From an uncultured bacterium (lineage in GTDB: Bacteria > Bacillota > Clostridia > Oscillospirales > Oscillospiraceae), in NCBI GenBank assembly GCA_947176765.1, contig CAMWRX010000003.1, positions 17,198 through 81,197 on the forward strand: a DNA stretch of 64,000 nucleotides, in the 5' to 3' direction. Each line of letters starts with the position of its first letter. Within the stretch, counting starts at the first letter, position 1. The notes under the pieces were generated by a model that saw only the letters and a list, made by a program, of their open reading frames with translations, was not told the origin of the DNA and made no database searches. The position numbers were made by a program, and so were the translations under genes. This document shows, one piece after another, positions 32,352-41,398 of the stretch.

Positions 32352-33508
32352 AAGCCTTGATTATCGGCGCGGGCTGCTGCGGGGCCAGCGCCGCGCGCCG
32401 TCTGGCGGAATATGGCTGGCAGGTAACCGTGGTGGAGCGCCGCTCTCATGTTGGCGGCAACGCGTTTGACCAGCGAAATGAAAACGGCATCCTGTACCAT
32501 GTATATGGCCCGCACGTCTTTTTTACAGATCAGGAGCGGGTGTGGAATTTCCTGTCTCCCTTTGCCCAGTGGGTGCCCTTTCGATGCGGCTTGCGGGTGT
32601 GGATCGAGGGAGAGAGCCACCCCATGCCGTTCCAGCCCGCAACGCTGCGGGGGCTGCTTCCAAACGAGGCGGATGCGGCTTTGGCGGCAATCAAACGCCG
32701 GTGGGGCGGCAGGGATCGTGTCACGGTGTTAGACTTGCTGTCGGCGGACGACCCGCTCCTCCGGATGGCAGGTCAGCGGCTCTATGACTGTGACTGTGCC
32801 CCTTATAACCAGAAGCAGTGGGGTCTCCGGCCGGAAGAACTGCTGCCCGAGGTGATTGCCCGGGCTCCGCTGTATTTGGAGGATCGCCTGGATTTCCGTC
32901 CCGAGCGCTTTCAATTCATGCCGACAGAGGGTTTTACAGCCCTTTTCCGCTCCATGCTGGATCATCCCCGCATTGAAATCGTGACAAATGCGGACGCCCT
33001 GGAGCTGCTGGGCATTTCGGATGGAAAAATCGTCTGGAAAAGCGGGCGGGAGTGGGATGCGGTTTTGTATACGGGCCCGCTGGACCGGCTCTTTTCTGAT
33101 CGGCTGGGGCCGCTTCCCTACCGCACTTTGCGGTTTGATGCCCGGGAGGTCAGGGCACAGGATGGGCTGCCCTGCCTGTCGATGTACTACCCGGAGCCGG
33201 AGTTCCCGTGGACAAGGCAGACCGATTACCGGTATCTCCCAGGCAATTCGCCAGAGGCGGACCGAACGCTGGTCATCGGCGAACTGCCCGGCCCGTTGGA
33301 ACGCCCGGAGGACGAACCATACTACGTTGTTTTGACAGCGCACTCAAAGGCGCTGTATCAAAGCTACCGGGAGATGCTGGCGGCGGTCCCCCACCTGTAT
33401 GCCGCAGGACGGCTGGCTGAGTTTCGGTACTATAATATGGATGAGGCGGTGGGCCGCGGGCTGGACGCCGCGGAGGAAATCCACCGCAGGGAGAGGAAAT
33501 CATCATGA
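32348..33508 (+). CDS. glf: UDP-galactopyranose mutase-like flavoenzyme
   Basis: 386 residues. FAD-binding start IIGAGCCGASAARRLAEYGWQVTVVERR and GGNAFDQ, then YGPHVFFTDQ, YNQKQWG and a C-terminal AGRLAEFRYYNMDEAVGRGLDAAEEI all match Glf. In classical UGM the block reads HiFHTn; here the second His is Phe (HVFFTD). UGM interconverts pyranose and furanose nucleotide sugars; the surrounding CDP-sugar genes and the altered motif raise the chance of a substrate other than UDP-galactose. Overlaps rfbG and the transketolase gene by four bases each. Confidence 0.85.
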   Translation: MKALIIGAGCCGASAARRLAEYGWQVTVVERRSHVGGNAFDQRNENGILYHVYGPHVFFTDQERVWNFLSPFAQWVPFRCGLRVWIEGESHPMPFQPATLRGLLPNEADAALAAIKRRWGGRDRVTVLDLLSADDPLLRMAGQRLYDCDCAPYNQKQWGLRPEELLPEVIARAPLYLEDRLDFRPERFQFMPTEGFTALFRSMLDHPRIEIVTNADALELLGISDGKIVWKSGREWDAVLYTGPLDRLFSDRLGPLPYRTLRFDAREVRAQDGLPCLSMYYPEPEFPWTRQTDYRYLPGNSPEADRTLVIGELPGPLERPEDEPYYVVLTAHSKALYQSYREMLAAVPHLYAAGRLAEFRYYNMDEAVGRGLDAAEEIHRRERKSS

Positions 33509-34320
33509 CGATCAACGATCCAAAGGAATTTGCACGGGCGGTTCGGATGCACGTGGCGGGGACGCTGTGCCGCACCCGGGATTCCCACATCGGGGGAGGC
33601 TACTCATCGGCCGATATTCTGGCGGTACTCTATACCAGAATCCTGGGATTGACGCCGGACAACCTGGATGACCCAAACCGCAATGTCTTTCTGTTGAGCA
33701 AAGGACATATCGCGGCCACTTTTTACACCACGCTGGCCTATGCGGGCCTGATCCCTATGGAGGATCTGGCGCTCCATGTGGTGGATGGGGAAAACTACGC
33801 GGGCCACACCCGAAGGTTTGTGGTTCCGGGCGTGGAGATGTCCGCCGGTTCCCTGGGACACGGGGCCAATGTGGGCGCGGGGATCGCCTACGCCAAAAAG
33901 CTCCAGAAGCTGGATGGGCGGGTCTTTGTGCTGATGGGGGACGGCGAGTGCAATGAGGGAAGCGTCTGGGAGGCAGCCATGTTCGCGGCCCGGTTCTCCC
34001 TGAATAACTTGGTGATGATCGTAGACCGAAACCGCCTGCAATCCTATGGCAGCGACGAGCAGGTGTTGAATATGGGCGATATGGCGGAGAAATTCCGGGC
34101 TTTTGGCTGCAACACGATAAGTATCGACGGCCACGACCACACCGCGCTGGAGGAGCTCTTTTCCAGGGTCGGCCTGGACGGCGATCCGCGCCCCACGGCG
34201 GTGATTGCCAACACGGTAAAGGGCAAGGGCGTGTCGTATATGGAGAATCGCCTGGAATGGCATTTTAAGTCTCCCAATGAGGAGCAGCTGGCCCAGGCGC
34301 TGGAGGAATTGAGCCAATGA
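33505..34320 (+). CDS. Transketolase N-terminal (ThDP-binding) subunit
   Basis: 271 residues. ThDP motif GDGECNEGSVWEAAMFAARFSLNNLVMIVDRNR (GDG...N), and GSLGHGANVGAGIAYAKKL as in split transketolases. Together with the next gene it forms one heteromeric transketolase. Location inside an rfbF-rfbG cluster, away from pentose phosphate genes, suggests a two-carbon transfer to a keto-sugar nucleotide, giving a branched or lengthened sugar. A role in central metabolism cannot be excluded but is less likely here. Confidence 0.88.
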   Translation: MTINDPKEFARAVRMHVAGTLCRTRDSHIGGGYSSADILAVLYTRILGLTPDNLDDPNRNVFLLSKGHIAATFYTTLAYAGLIPMEDLALHVVDGENYAGHTRRFVVPGVEMSAGSLGHGANVGAGIAYAKKLQKLDGRVFVLMGDGECNEGSVWEAAMFAARFSLNNLVMIVDRNRLQSYGSDEQVLNMGDMAEKFRAFGCNTISIDGHDHTALEELFSRVGLDGDPRPTAVIANTVKGKGVSYMENRLEWHFKSPNEEQLAQALEELSQ

Positions 34321-35246
34321 GGAGCACATTTGTACAGGTAATCTCCCGCCTTGCCCGGGAGGATCCGAAGGTCATGCTGGTGATTGGGGATACCGGCTTT
34401 TCCGTCATGGAGCCGTTTGAGGCCGAGTTTGGCCCGCGTTTTGTGAATGTTGGCATTGCGGAGCAGAATTTTGTGTCCTTCTCCGCCGGACTGGCCGCTA
34501 TGGGGATGAAGCCGTTTGCCTACAATGTGGTGTCTTTCATGACCCTGCGCAGCGCGGAGCAGATCATGCTGGACGTCTGCTATCAGGAGAATCCTGTGAT
34601 CCTGGTTGGGGTAGGCGGCGGCTTTGCCTATGGCACGGCAGGCCCCACTCACCATGCACTCCAGGATATTGCCATGATGCGGGCATTCCCCAACATCGAC
34701 GTATACTGCCCTGCTGACCCGGCGGAGATGGAGGCGGTGATGCTGACCGCTTACCGCCGTCAGCGCCCGGCCTACATCCGTATTGGACGCAGCGTGGACG
34801 CCCCTATCCACGAGGGGGTGGTGGATGTTCCGGTGCAAAAGGTCATTCCCATTTCGAAAGGGACGGATATTGCCATCCTGGCCTGTGGGACAATTTTGCG
34901 TGAAGCGGTACAGGCGCGCAAGCTTTTGGAGGGGCGCGGGTGTTCGGTGAGCCTTTACAGTGTGCCCTGCGTGCAGCCGTTGGATGAGGAAGCCGTTCTG
35001 GCCTGTGCCGGTGGGCATCGGGCTGTATTCACGATGGAGGAGCATGGGATCACCGGCGGCCTGGGCAGCGCCGTGGCGGAGCTTTTGATGGAACACGGGA
35101 AATATCCGCCGGTGTTTCATCGGTATGGCGTGCCGGACTCTTTTGCCATGCTGGCGGGTTCCAGGGATTATCAGTTGGATTATTTTGGCCTGTCCCCGGA
35201 GAAAGCGGCAGAGGATATGTGGAACCGTTGGAGAGGTGCCCAATGA
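34317..35246 (+). CDS. Transketolase C-terminal subunit
   Basis: 309 residues. Pyrimidine-binding domain with the catalytic Glu in VNVGIAEQNFVSFSAGLAAMG, followed by the transketolase C-terminal domain (from about 180: PISKGTDIAILACGTILREAVQA). ATGA overlap with the N-terminal subunit shows equimolar coupled translation. See the N-terminal subunit for the proposed role in branched-sugar synthesis. Confidence 0.88.
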   Translation: MRSTFVQVISRLAREDPKVMLVIGDTGFSVMEPFEAEFGPRFVNVGIAEQNFVSFSAGLAAMGMKPFAYNVVSFMTLRSAEQIMLDVCYQENPVILVGVGGGFAYGTAGPTHHALQDIAMMRAFPNIDVYCPADPAEMEAVMLTAYRRQRPAYIRIGRSVDAPIHEGVVDVPVQKVIPISKGTDIAILACGTILREAVQARKLLEGRGCSVSLYSVPCVQPLDEEAVLACAGGHRAVFTMEEHGITGGLGSAVAELLMEHGKYPPVFHRYGVPDSFAMLAGSRDYQLDYFGLSPEKAAEDMWNRWRGAQ

Positions 35247-36433
35247 GCAGTGTGATCCGCCAGATTTTTTCCCGGTTCGAGCGGGAGAGGCCCCAACTGG
35301 AACAGACTGTGGATGAGCTGAATCAAGCCCTGGCCCGCTATGATGGGATCGTCCTTTATGGCGCGGGGAGCAGCGGGATCGCGCTGCTCCTGGCTTTGCA
35401 AAGGGCGGGCATCCAGCCCCTGTGCTTTGCCGATGGAGCACCGGGAAAATGGGGAACCGTATGTATGGGGCTTGATGTCCTCCCGCCCCAGGAGCTGACG
35501 CCGAGATTTGGAAGCAATATTTTGGTATTGGTATGCATCAACACAGATGGTCAGGCCTATTGCCGCAGCTTTGATGAAGCGCTGCGGCAGGGCGGGCACA
35601 GCGGGGTTCACCAGCGGCTGCATGACTGCGGATGCGCCAATGTCGTGGACTATATTGCCCTGCGCCGCTGTTTTGCCCTGTTCCATGGGGACAATACAGG
35701 CAATCTTCCCTCCTGCCCGGATGTGGACTGTATCCTGGAGCACCAGGAAAATATCGTGCGCATTGATGAACACCTGGCGGATGAGCAGTCCAAGGAGATT
35801 TTTGCAAATATCCTGATGTTCCGCTTGTTTGGCGAGGGGCCGGAGATCCCGACCTTGCCCCAGGAGGAGAAGTATTTTCCCAGTGATCTGGTGTCTCTTT
35901 CCCCGGAGGAGGCCTTTGTGGACTGTGGGGCGTTTGATGGGCAGACATTGCGGGATATGCTGGCCCAGACCGGGGGGCGCATCGGCGCTTACTATGCCTT
36001 TGAGCCGGATCCGGCGAACTATGAGCGGTTGGAGCAGTTTGCGGCTCAACTGCCGGAGGAGCTGCGGGCAAAGGTCACGCTCTCCCGCTGCGGGGCATGG
36101 AGCGAGGAAACCAGTATCCCGCTGTATGCCCTCCACGGGCCGGGGAGCTTTGCGGCAGCCTATGGCGGGACGCAGGTGCAGGCGACCACCATTGACCAGC
36201 TTCTGGATGGGCGGCAGGCCACGGCGATCAAGATGAACATTGAGGGCTCTGAATTGGCCGCCCTGCGCGGAGCGGAAGGGACGATCCGGTGCTGGCATCC
36301 AAAGCTGATGATTGCAGGGTATCATAAGACCTGGGACTTTTGGGAAGTGCCGGAGTTGATGCTGCGGGCGGGGTATTCCGTCTATCTGCGGTCGTATATG
36401 CATCATCTGTCGTTTGTGTTTTATGGGTTATAA
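35243..36433 (+). CDS. FkbM-family methyltransferase with Rossmann N-terminus
   Basis: Start at ATG 35243 (overlapping the preceding TGA) gives 396 residues; an earlier in-frame start has no support. Residues 30-110 are a Rossmann-like module (IVLYGAGSSGIALLLALQRAGIQPLCFAD). From about 220 comes the FkbM O-methyltransferase: FVDCGAFDGQTLRDML, YAFEPDPANYERL and IKMNIEGSELAALRGAEGTI. FkbM enzymes put methyl groups on sugar hydroxyls. Paralogous in architecture to the gene at 39193. Confidence 0.85.
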   Translation: MSSVIRQIFSRFERERPQLEQTVDELNQALARYDGIVLYGAGSSGIALLLALQRAGIQPLCFADGAPGKWGTVCMGLDVLPPQELTPRFGSNILVLVCINTDGQAYCRSFDEALRQGGHSGVHQRLHDCGCANVVDYIALRRCFALFHGDNTGNLPSCPDVDCILEHQENIVRIDEHLADEQSKEIFANILMFRLFGEGPEIPTLPQEEKYFPSDLVSLSPEEAFVDCGAFDGQTLRDMLAQTGGRIGAYYAFEPDPANYERLEQFAAQLPEELRAKVTLSRCGAWSEETSIPLYALHGPGSFAAAYGGTQVQATTIDQLLDGRQATAIKMNIEGSELAALRGAEGTIRCWHPKLMIAGYHKTWDFWEVPELMLRAGYSVYLRSYMHHLSFVFYGL

Positions 36434-36443
36434 AATTTCAACT

Positions 36444-37436
36444 ATGAATCAGAATGTTTTATACCAAGACTTTGAACAAATTGCAGCGTGTGCGGTTCCA
36501 TGGAAACACCTGGAAAACAAGCGGATATTGATCACCGGCGCGACCGGCTTTATCGGTGGTTATTTGGCAAAAGCACTGTGCTGGCTGGACAGCCAGCTGT
36601 CATTAGGCCTTGACGTGGAGCTGTTCCGCCGAACCGGCACGGAAGCCGTCTTTTCTGCCCCCTGCGTCCATTGGACCGAGGGAACATTGAGCGAAAATTT
36701 TATCCCTGAGGATTTTCACCCGGATATCATGATCCACGCGGCCAGCCCGGCGAACCAGCGAGCCATCTGTGCCGACCCTGTTGGCATTGTGGACTGCAGC
36801 ATTTTAGCCACGCAGTACCTGCTGGAACGTGCCCGGAAGGACCATTCGATGCTGGTGTTTTTCAGCAGTGGGGAAGTTTACCGGCGGAGGTCTGGGAGAA
36901 TCCCGGAGGAGGGTGCCCGCGACTTGGCACAAAGCGGAGTGAGCTCTCTTTATGGGAACAGCAAGCTGGCCGGAGAATTGTTGTGCGCGCGCTACAAGGA
37001 AGAATATGGGGTTGACTGCCGCATATTGCGTCCATTTTCCATATTTGGACCCGGAGAATCTCTGACATCGGGACGGTATTTTACGGATTTCATACGCCAA
37101 GTAAAGGAAACGCATAAAATTCAAGTGAACGGTCCCGGAACCCAGATTAGAAGCCATTGCTATCTGTCGGATTTTATCAGCGGGCTGCTCTATGTGCTGC
37201 TGAGAGGGGAAAGCACTGTTTACAATATGGGTAATGAGGACAATACCTGCTCCATTCTCGAGTTGGCAGAGCAAATAGCGAAGCTCTCTGGCAACGCAGA
37301 TGTAATTGGGCCGCTTTCCCCGGAGATCCAGACAGATTCCTTTGTGCCAGACACCACAAAACTCCGGCAGCTTGGCTGGCGGCCCCAAATAAACTTACAG
37401 GACTGCATCAAACGGTGCCTGGACAGTTATCAGTAA
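36444..37436 (+). CDS. NAD-dependent epimerase/dehydratase (extended SDR)
   Basis: About 330 residues; the start could be ATG 36444 or ATG 36423, since neither has a clear ribosome site and translation is probably coupled to the upstream gene. ILITGATGFIGGYLAKAL binds NAD(P); FFSSGEVY and SLYGNSKLAGE supply Ser and Tyr-xxx-Lys; RPFSIFGPGESLTSGRYFTDFI is the substrate block. It resembles nucleotide-sugar 4-reductases or decarboxylases. It could reduce or epimerise the product of RfbG and the thiamine enzymes. Confidence 0.85.
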   Translation: MNQNVLYQDFEQIAACAVPWKHLENKRILITGATGFIGGYLAKALCWLDSQLSLGLDVELFRRTGTEAVFSAPCVHWTEGTLSENFIPEDFHPDIMIHAASPANQRAICADPVGIVDCSILATQYLLERARKDHSMLVFFSSGEVYRRRSGRIPEEGARDLAQSGVSSLYGNSKLAGELLCARYKEEYGVDCRILRPFSIFGPGESLTSGRYFTDFIRQVKETHKIQVNGPGTQIRSHCYLSDFISGLLYVLLRGESTVYNMGNEDNTCSILELAEQIAKLSGNADVIGPLSPEIQTDSFVPDTTKLRQLGWRPQINLQDCIKRCLDSYQ

Positions 37437-37449
37437 AGGAAGCGATGGA

Positions 37450-39177
37450 ATGACCGTCTCCGAATACATCTTCAATTTCCTGCAAGAAAGGGGCTGCGAT
37501 ACTGTCTACATGGTTTCGGGCAGCTCCGCCATGTGGCTGACGGACGCGCTCCAGCGCAACAGCAAGCTCAAGGCGATTTGTTGCCACCACGAGCAGGCGG
37601 CGGCTATGGCGGCGGATTGCTATGGCCGGACCCGGGGTATCCCCGGTGTGTGCCTTGCCACCATTGGGCCGGGGGCAACCAACGCGATCACCGGTGTGGC
37701 GGGGGCCTTTGTGGACTCGTCTCCCATGTTTGTTTTGACCGGCCAGGCCAACTCCCGCCTGGTGCGTTATGAGATGGACACCGGCATCCGCCAGCACGGC
37801 ACCCAGAGCCTGAATCTGGAACCCATCGTATCCCCCATGGTGAAATACTTCGCCTGCGTGCTGGACCCGGCGGACATCCGGCAGGTCATGGAGCGGGCCT
37901 GGCTCGGGGCGGTGGAGGGCCGGCCGGGGCCGGTGTGGATCGACGTCCCGGTAGACGTGCAGAACAAACCAGTCCCGGAGGAAATGGAAGGGTATCGGCC
38001 GTCCGATGGAGCAAAAATGCCCGCGGCCGATTTGCAGGAAATTGCTCAAAGGTTGGCCCGCGCAGAAAAGCCGCTGATTTTGGCCGGGGGCGGTGTTAGG
38101 ACTTCCGGGGCTGCTGCGCTGCTAAACAAACTGTGCCAAAAGCTTCAAATTCCCGTGGTCACTTCCAGAGGCGGCATTGATGTGATCGCCTCTGATTCGC
38201 CATATTTTGTAGGCCGCCCTGGCAGCTACGGGGATCGTGCGTCCCATTTTGCCATCCAGCAGTGCGACTACCTGTTGATTTTAGGCAGCCGACTGTCCAT
38301 TTCCACCACAGGCTATTATCCTCAGCGGTTTGGGCAGAACGCCTATAAAGTGATGGTGGATATTGATCAGAAAGAGTTGGACAAGCCGGACGTTCCTGTG
38401 GATTTGAAATTGTGCATGGAGTTAAAGCCGTTCTTGGAGCAGCTTAATGAGTGCAGCTCCAGCGTGGAGTTCACGGATCACTCGGCGTGGTTAGCCCATT
38501 GCCAGGAGATGCGCAGCCAATACCCCAATGTGCTGCCAAGCTACGCCAAGGAGCAGCCTCTGAACAGCTACTATTTTACCAAGCTGCTTTCCCAGTGCGC
38601 CCCCGCTGAATGCGATGTCGTGGTGGACACCGGCAGCGTATGCAATATCGTGTCCCAGAGTTGGGAATTGAAGGACGGTCAGCGGTATCTAATTTCCGGC
38701 GGCCTGTCCGCCATGGGTTTCTGGGCTGGAGCCATCGGCGCCGTCCGAAAGGGCCGGCAGGTCATCGCCCTGTCCGGGGACGGCAGTGTGCAGATGAACG
38801 TACAGGAGTTTGCGACGCTGCACTATAACCAACTGCCTGTCAAACTATTTGTATACCAAAACAGCGGTTATATGCTGATCCGGCACAATCAGCACAACTA
38901 TATGAACGACCGGTTCTTGGGTGTCGGCCCGGACAGCGGCCTGGAGACACCGGATTTCTGCAAAGTGGCGGCGGCGTATGGTTTAAATAGCTGTGAACTC
39001 ACTGCGGATGATAATTTGGAGGAGAAAATTCAGGAGATCCTGGCACAAGAAGGGCCGTTTGTGTGCCAGGTTCGCGTGCAGGAGTTTGGGGAAATCGCAC
39101 CGAAGATTGCCTCCCGGGTGATGCCGGATGGTTCTCTGAAAGCGGCGGAGTTTGATGATCTGTATCCATTTTTATAG
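37450..39177 (+). CDS. ThDP-dependent acetolactate synthase-like enzyme
   Basis: 575 residues with the three-domain layout of acetolactate synthase: N-terminal PYR domain with catalytic Glu (CCHHEQAAAMAADCYGR), middle domain (LILAGGGVRTSGAA), and PP domain (ALSGDGSVQMNVQEF...VYQNSGY). In sugar clusters, members of this superfamily such as YerE of Yersinia add a two-carbon unit from pyruvate to a CDP-4-keto sugar. The presence of rfbF and rfbG makes this the leading idea. Housekeeping acetolactate synthesis is unlikely without ilvN/ilvC nearby. Confidence 0.85.
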   Translation: MTVSEYIFNFLQERGCDTVYMVSGSSAMWLTDALQRNSKLKAICCHHEQAAAMAADCYGRTRGIPGVCLATIGPGATNAITGVAGAFVDSSPMFVLTGQANSRLVRYEMDTGIRQHGTQSLNLEPIVSPMVKYFACVLDPADIRQVMERAWLGAVEGRPGPVWIDVPVDVQNKPVPEEMEGYRPSDGAKMPAADLQEIAQRLARAEKPLILAGGGVRTSGAAALLNKLCQKLQIPVVTSRGGIDVIASDSPYFVGRPGSYGDRASHFAIQQCDYLLILGSRLSISTTGYYPQRFGQNAYKVMVDIDQKELDKPDVPVDLKLCMELKPFLEQLNECSSSVEFTDHSAWLAHCQEMRSQYPNVLPSYAKEQPLNSYYFTKLLSQCAPAECDVVVDTGSVCNIVSQSWELKDGQRYLISGGLSAMGFWAGAIGAVRKGRQVIALSGDGSVQMNVQEFATLHYNQLPVKLFVYQNSGYMLIRHNQHNYMNDRFLGVGPDSGLETPDFCKVAAAYGLNSCELTADDNLEEKIQEILAQEGPFVCQVRVQEFGEIAPKIASRVMPDGSLKAAEFDDLYPFL

Positions 39178-39192
39178 AGAATGGGGAACGCT

Positions 39193-40347
39193 ATGCTGAC
39201 AAAAAAAGAATGGGAATACACTTGTTTCGGAGGAGCCGGCCAGGAGAAACACTCTTTGCCCGTTCAGATTGACAGCAATTGCCGCCTGGTGATTTACGGC
39301 GCCGGATATTGCGGCTTGATGTTTTTAGAACTTCTGCGCAGCCGGGGAATTGAGCCAGAATGTTTCCTTGATATGTCCCCTCAAAAGCAGGGGCGGAAAA
39401 TCATGGGAGTTTGTGTCCACGAACCCAATCGAGTATGGGTAGAGGATGCGACTGTAGTTGTTTGCCTGCTGAAGATGGAAGACACATATCAGCAAATCAA
39501 GGCGCGGCTGATGGAGATGGGATGTCATTCCATATTCCATTTGTATGAGCTGCGGGAAGACCGGACACTATTTCAAAACCAGCCGCTGCTTATTTCACCA
39601 AATCGGGAATTGATTTGGAACAATAAAGATTTTTTGTATCAAGTCTGCGAAATGCTGGAAGATGAATGCTCAAGGCAAACGCTGTCATCCATATTGCGCT
39701 TTTTGTGGTGCGATTTGTATGAGCATATCCCCTCTTTCCCCATGGAAGATCAGTACTTTGCCAACGACATTTATTCACTGGGCGAGAACGAGGTTTTTGC
39801 GGATTGTGGAGCTCATGTCGGAGAAATCTTTCGCCAATTTTCCCGGCGGTGTCAGGGTCGGTTTGCTTCCTATTGGGTCTTTGAGCCAGACAAACAGAAC
39901 GTCTATATGCTGGAGGATGCGTGTCCCAGAGAATTCCGTCAGCGGATGATGATTCAACATGTAGCGTTAGGGGAACAGGCTGGCACAGTTCGAATCCGCA
40001 ACTATGATGGGAGCAACTCCGTGATCCGAGAGGATGGCGAGGATGAGGCATCTTGTACTACATTGGATAGCTTTGCGGCACAGCTTCATCCTACCATTTT
40101 AAAAATAGATGTAGAGGGTTGGGAATCCCGTCTGTTGACCGGCGCGCAAGAAATCATTTGCCGGGATAAGCCGCTGATCGCAATAGCGGTGTATCATCGG
40201 GAGCAGGATTTTTGGGAAATTCCGCTGCGCCTGAAACAATGGGTTCCGGAGTACCGTCTGTATCTTCGCAGCTATTTGAGTGTTGCGGAAACGGTCTTAT
40301 ATGCAGTCCCACCCGGGCGCACAAAACAAAAGGAGAGTAAATTATGA
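39193..40347 (+). CDS. FkbM-family methyltransferase, second copy
   Basis: ATG 39193 is preferred, six bases after GGGGA; ATG 39181 is possible. About 384 residues. Rossmann module LVIYGAGYCGLMFLELLRSRGIEPECFLD, then FkbM blocks FADCGAHVGEIFRQF, YWVFEPDKQNVYML and LKIDVEGWESRLLTGAQEI. Same two-module architecture as the 35243 gene but distant in sequence and AT-richer, so not a recent duplicate. Likely methylates a second position of the glycan. Confidence 0.82.
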   Translation: MLTKKEWEYTCFGGAGQEKHSLPVQIDSNCRLVIYGAGYCGLMFLELLRSRGIEPECFLDMSPQKQGRKIMGVCVHEPNRVWVEDATVVVCLLKMEDTYQQIKARLMEMGCHSIFHLYELREDRTLFQNQPLLISPNRELIWNNKDFLYQVCEMLEDECSRQTLSSILRFLWCDLYEHIPSFPMEDQYFANDIYSLGENEVFADCGAHVGEIFRQFSRRCQGRFASYWVFEPDKQNVYMLEDACPREFRQRMMIQHVALGEQAGTVRIRNYDGSNSVIREDGEDEASCTTLDSFAAQLHPTILKIDVEGWESRLLTGAQEIICRDKPLIAIAVYHREQDFWEIPLRLKQWVPEYRLYLRSYLSVAETVLYAVPPGRTKQKESKL

Positions 40348-41303
40348 AGTACATTGCGCTGCCCGGAGGAAAAAGGCTTTCCAAAATAGGTTTAGGCGTG
40401 AGCCGCTTTGGCACACGGGTATCTGATGAGCTTGCCACCGCTATGCTGGACCGTTTTTGTGATGCAGGAGGAACATTGGTTGACACCGCGCGGAATTATT
40501 ATGAATGGGTGGAGAATGGACGCGGCAAAAGTGAGGAATTTTTAGGCCGCTGGATGGAGCAACGGAATTGCCGGGATAAACTTGTGGTGTCCACAAAAGG
40601 CGGCGTATCAAATCAAGGGAAACGGTTTTATATCAATTTATCTCGCGAGGCGCTTTTGACCGAACTGGAAGAAAGCCTGGAAGCATTGCGAACGAATTAT
40701 ATTGATATCTATCTTCTGCACCGGGATGAACCAAAACGGCCTGTAGAGGAAATTGTTGACAGCCTCCAAGAAATTGCCGAAGTTGGAAAATGCAGCAGCA
40801 TTGGAGTGTGCAACTGGCAATGTGAACGAATTTGTGCGGCAAACAGCTATGCAGAGCGTCACGGTTTGATACCGATTCGCATTGTTCAGACCTGGTGGTC
40901 GATGGCTTCTTACACCGAAACCATGTGGGATGACCCTACAACAACACACATGGACCAGGATACGGCAGAATACTGCAGGAATCACAGCTGCATTGCCATG
41001 GCGTACACTTCCCAGGCAAAAGGCTTTTTTCAAAAGGCCTGTGCAGTGGGAGTCGAGCAGTTGGACCCTATGCTGAAGCATCGGATGCTGACAAAGGAAA
41101 ACTTAGAGAAGCTGCAAAAACTGAACGCCTATCGCGCAAAGACCGGCTGCACTCCTACAGATGTGGTTTTGGGGTATATTACATCGAACTCACTGGATGG
41201 AACAGCACTGGTCAGCTGTTCCTCGTTGGAACAATTAGAGGACGTTTTGAACAGCGCCGATTATGAACTGCCGGAAGCGATGATTCAGTATCTGGATCAA
41301 TAA
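40344..41303 (+). CDS. Aldo/keto reductase
   Basis: 319 residues from ATG 40344, behind AAAGGAG and overlapping the previous stop. The catalytic tetrad is visible: Asp and Tyr in VDTARNYYEW, Lys in VVSTKGG, His in YLLHRDEP. Family members reduce aldehydes or ketones with NADPH, or dehydrogenate sugars. In this cluster it may act on a keto-sugar or on phosphonoacetaldehyde made by the Ppd-like enzyme downstream, since no phosphonoacetaldehyde reductase or aminotransferase of the usual kind is present. That is inference. Confidence 0.85.
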   Translation: MKYIALPGGKRLSKIGLGVSRFGTRVSDELATAMLDRFCDAGGTLVDTARNYYEWVENGRGKSEEFLGRWMEQRNCRDKLVVSTKGGVSNQGKRFYINLSREALLTELEESLEALRTNYIDIYLLHRDEPKRPVEEIVDSLQEIAEVGKCSSIGVCNWQCERICAANSYAERHGLIPIRIVQTWWSMASYTETMWDDPTTTHMDQDTAEYCRNHSCIAMAYTSQAKGFFQKACAVGVEQLDPMLKHRMLTKENLEKLQKLNAYRAKTGCTPTDVVLGYITSNSLDGTALVSCSSLEQLEDVLNSADYELPEAMIQYLDQ

Positions 41304-41398
41304 GAGAAGGTTATTCATCGAATTGGCGTCTTGCATAGTGAATATGTGCATGAGAGTAAACAGCCACTTGGAGGATATTGTAACCGGGAGGAATAACA

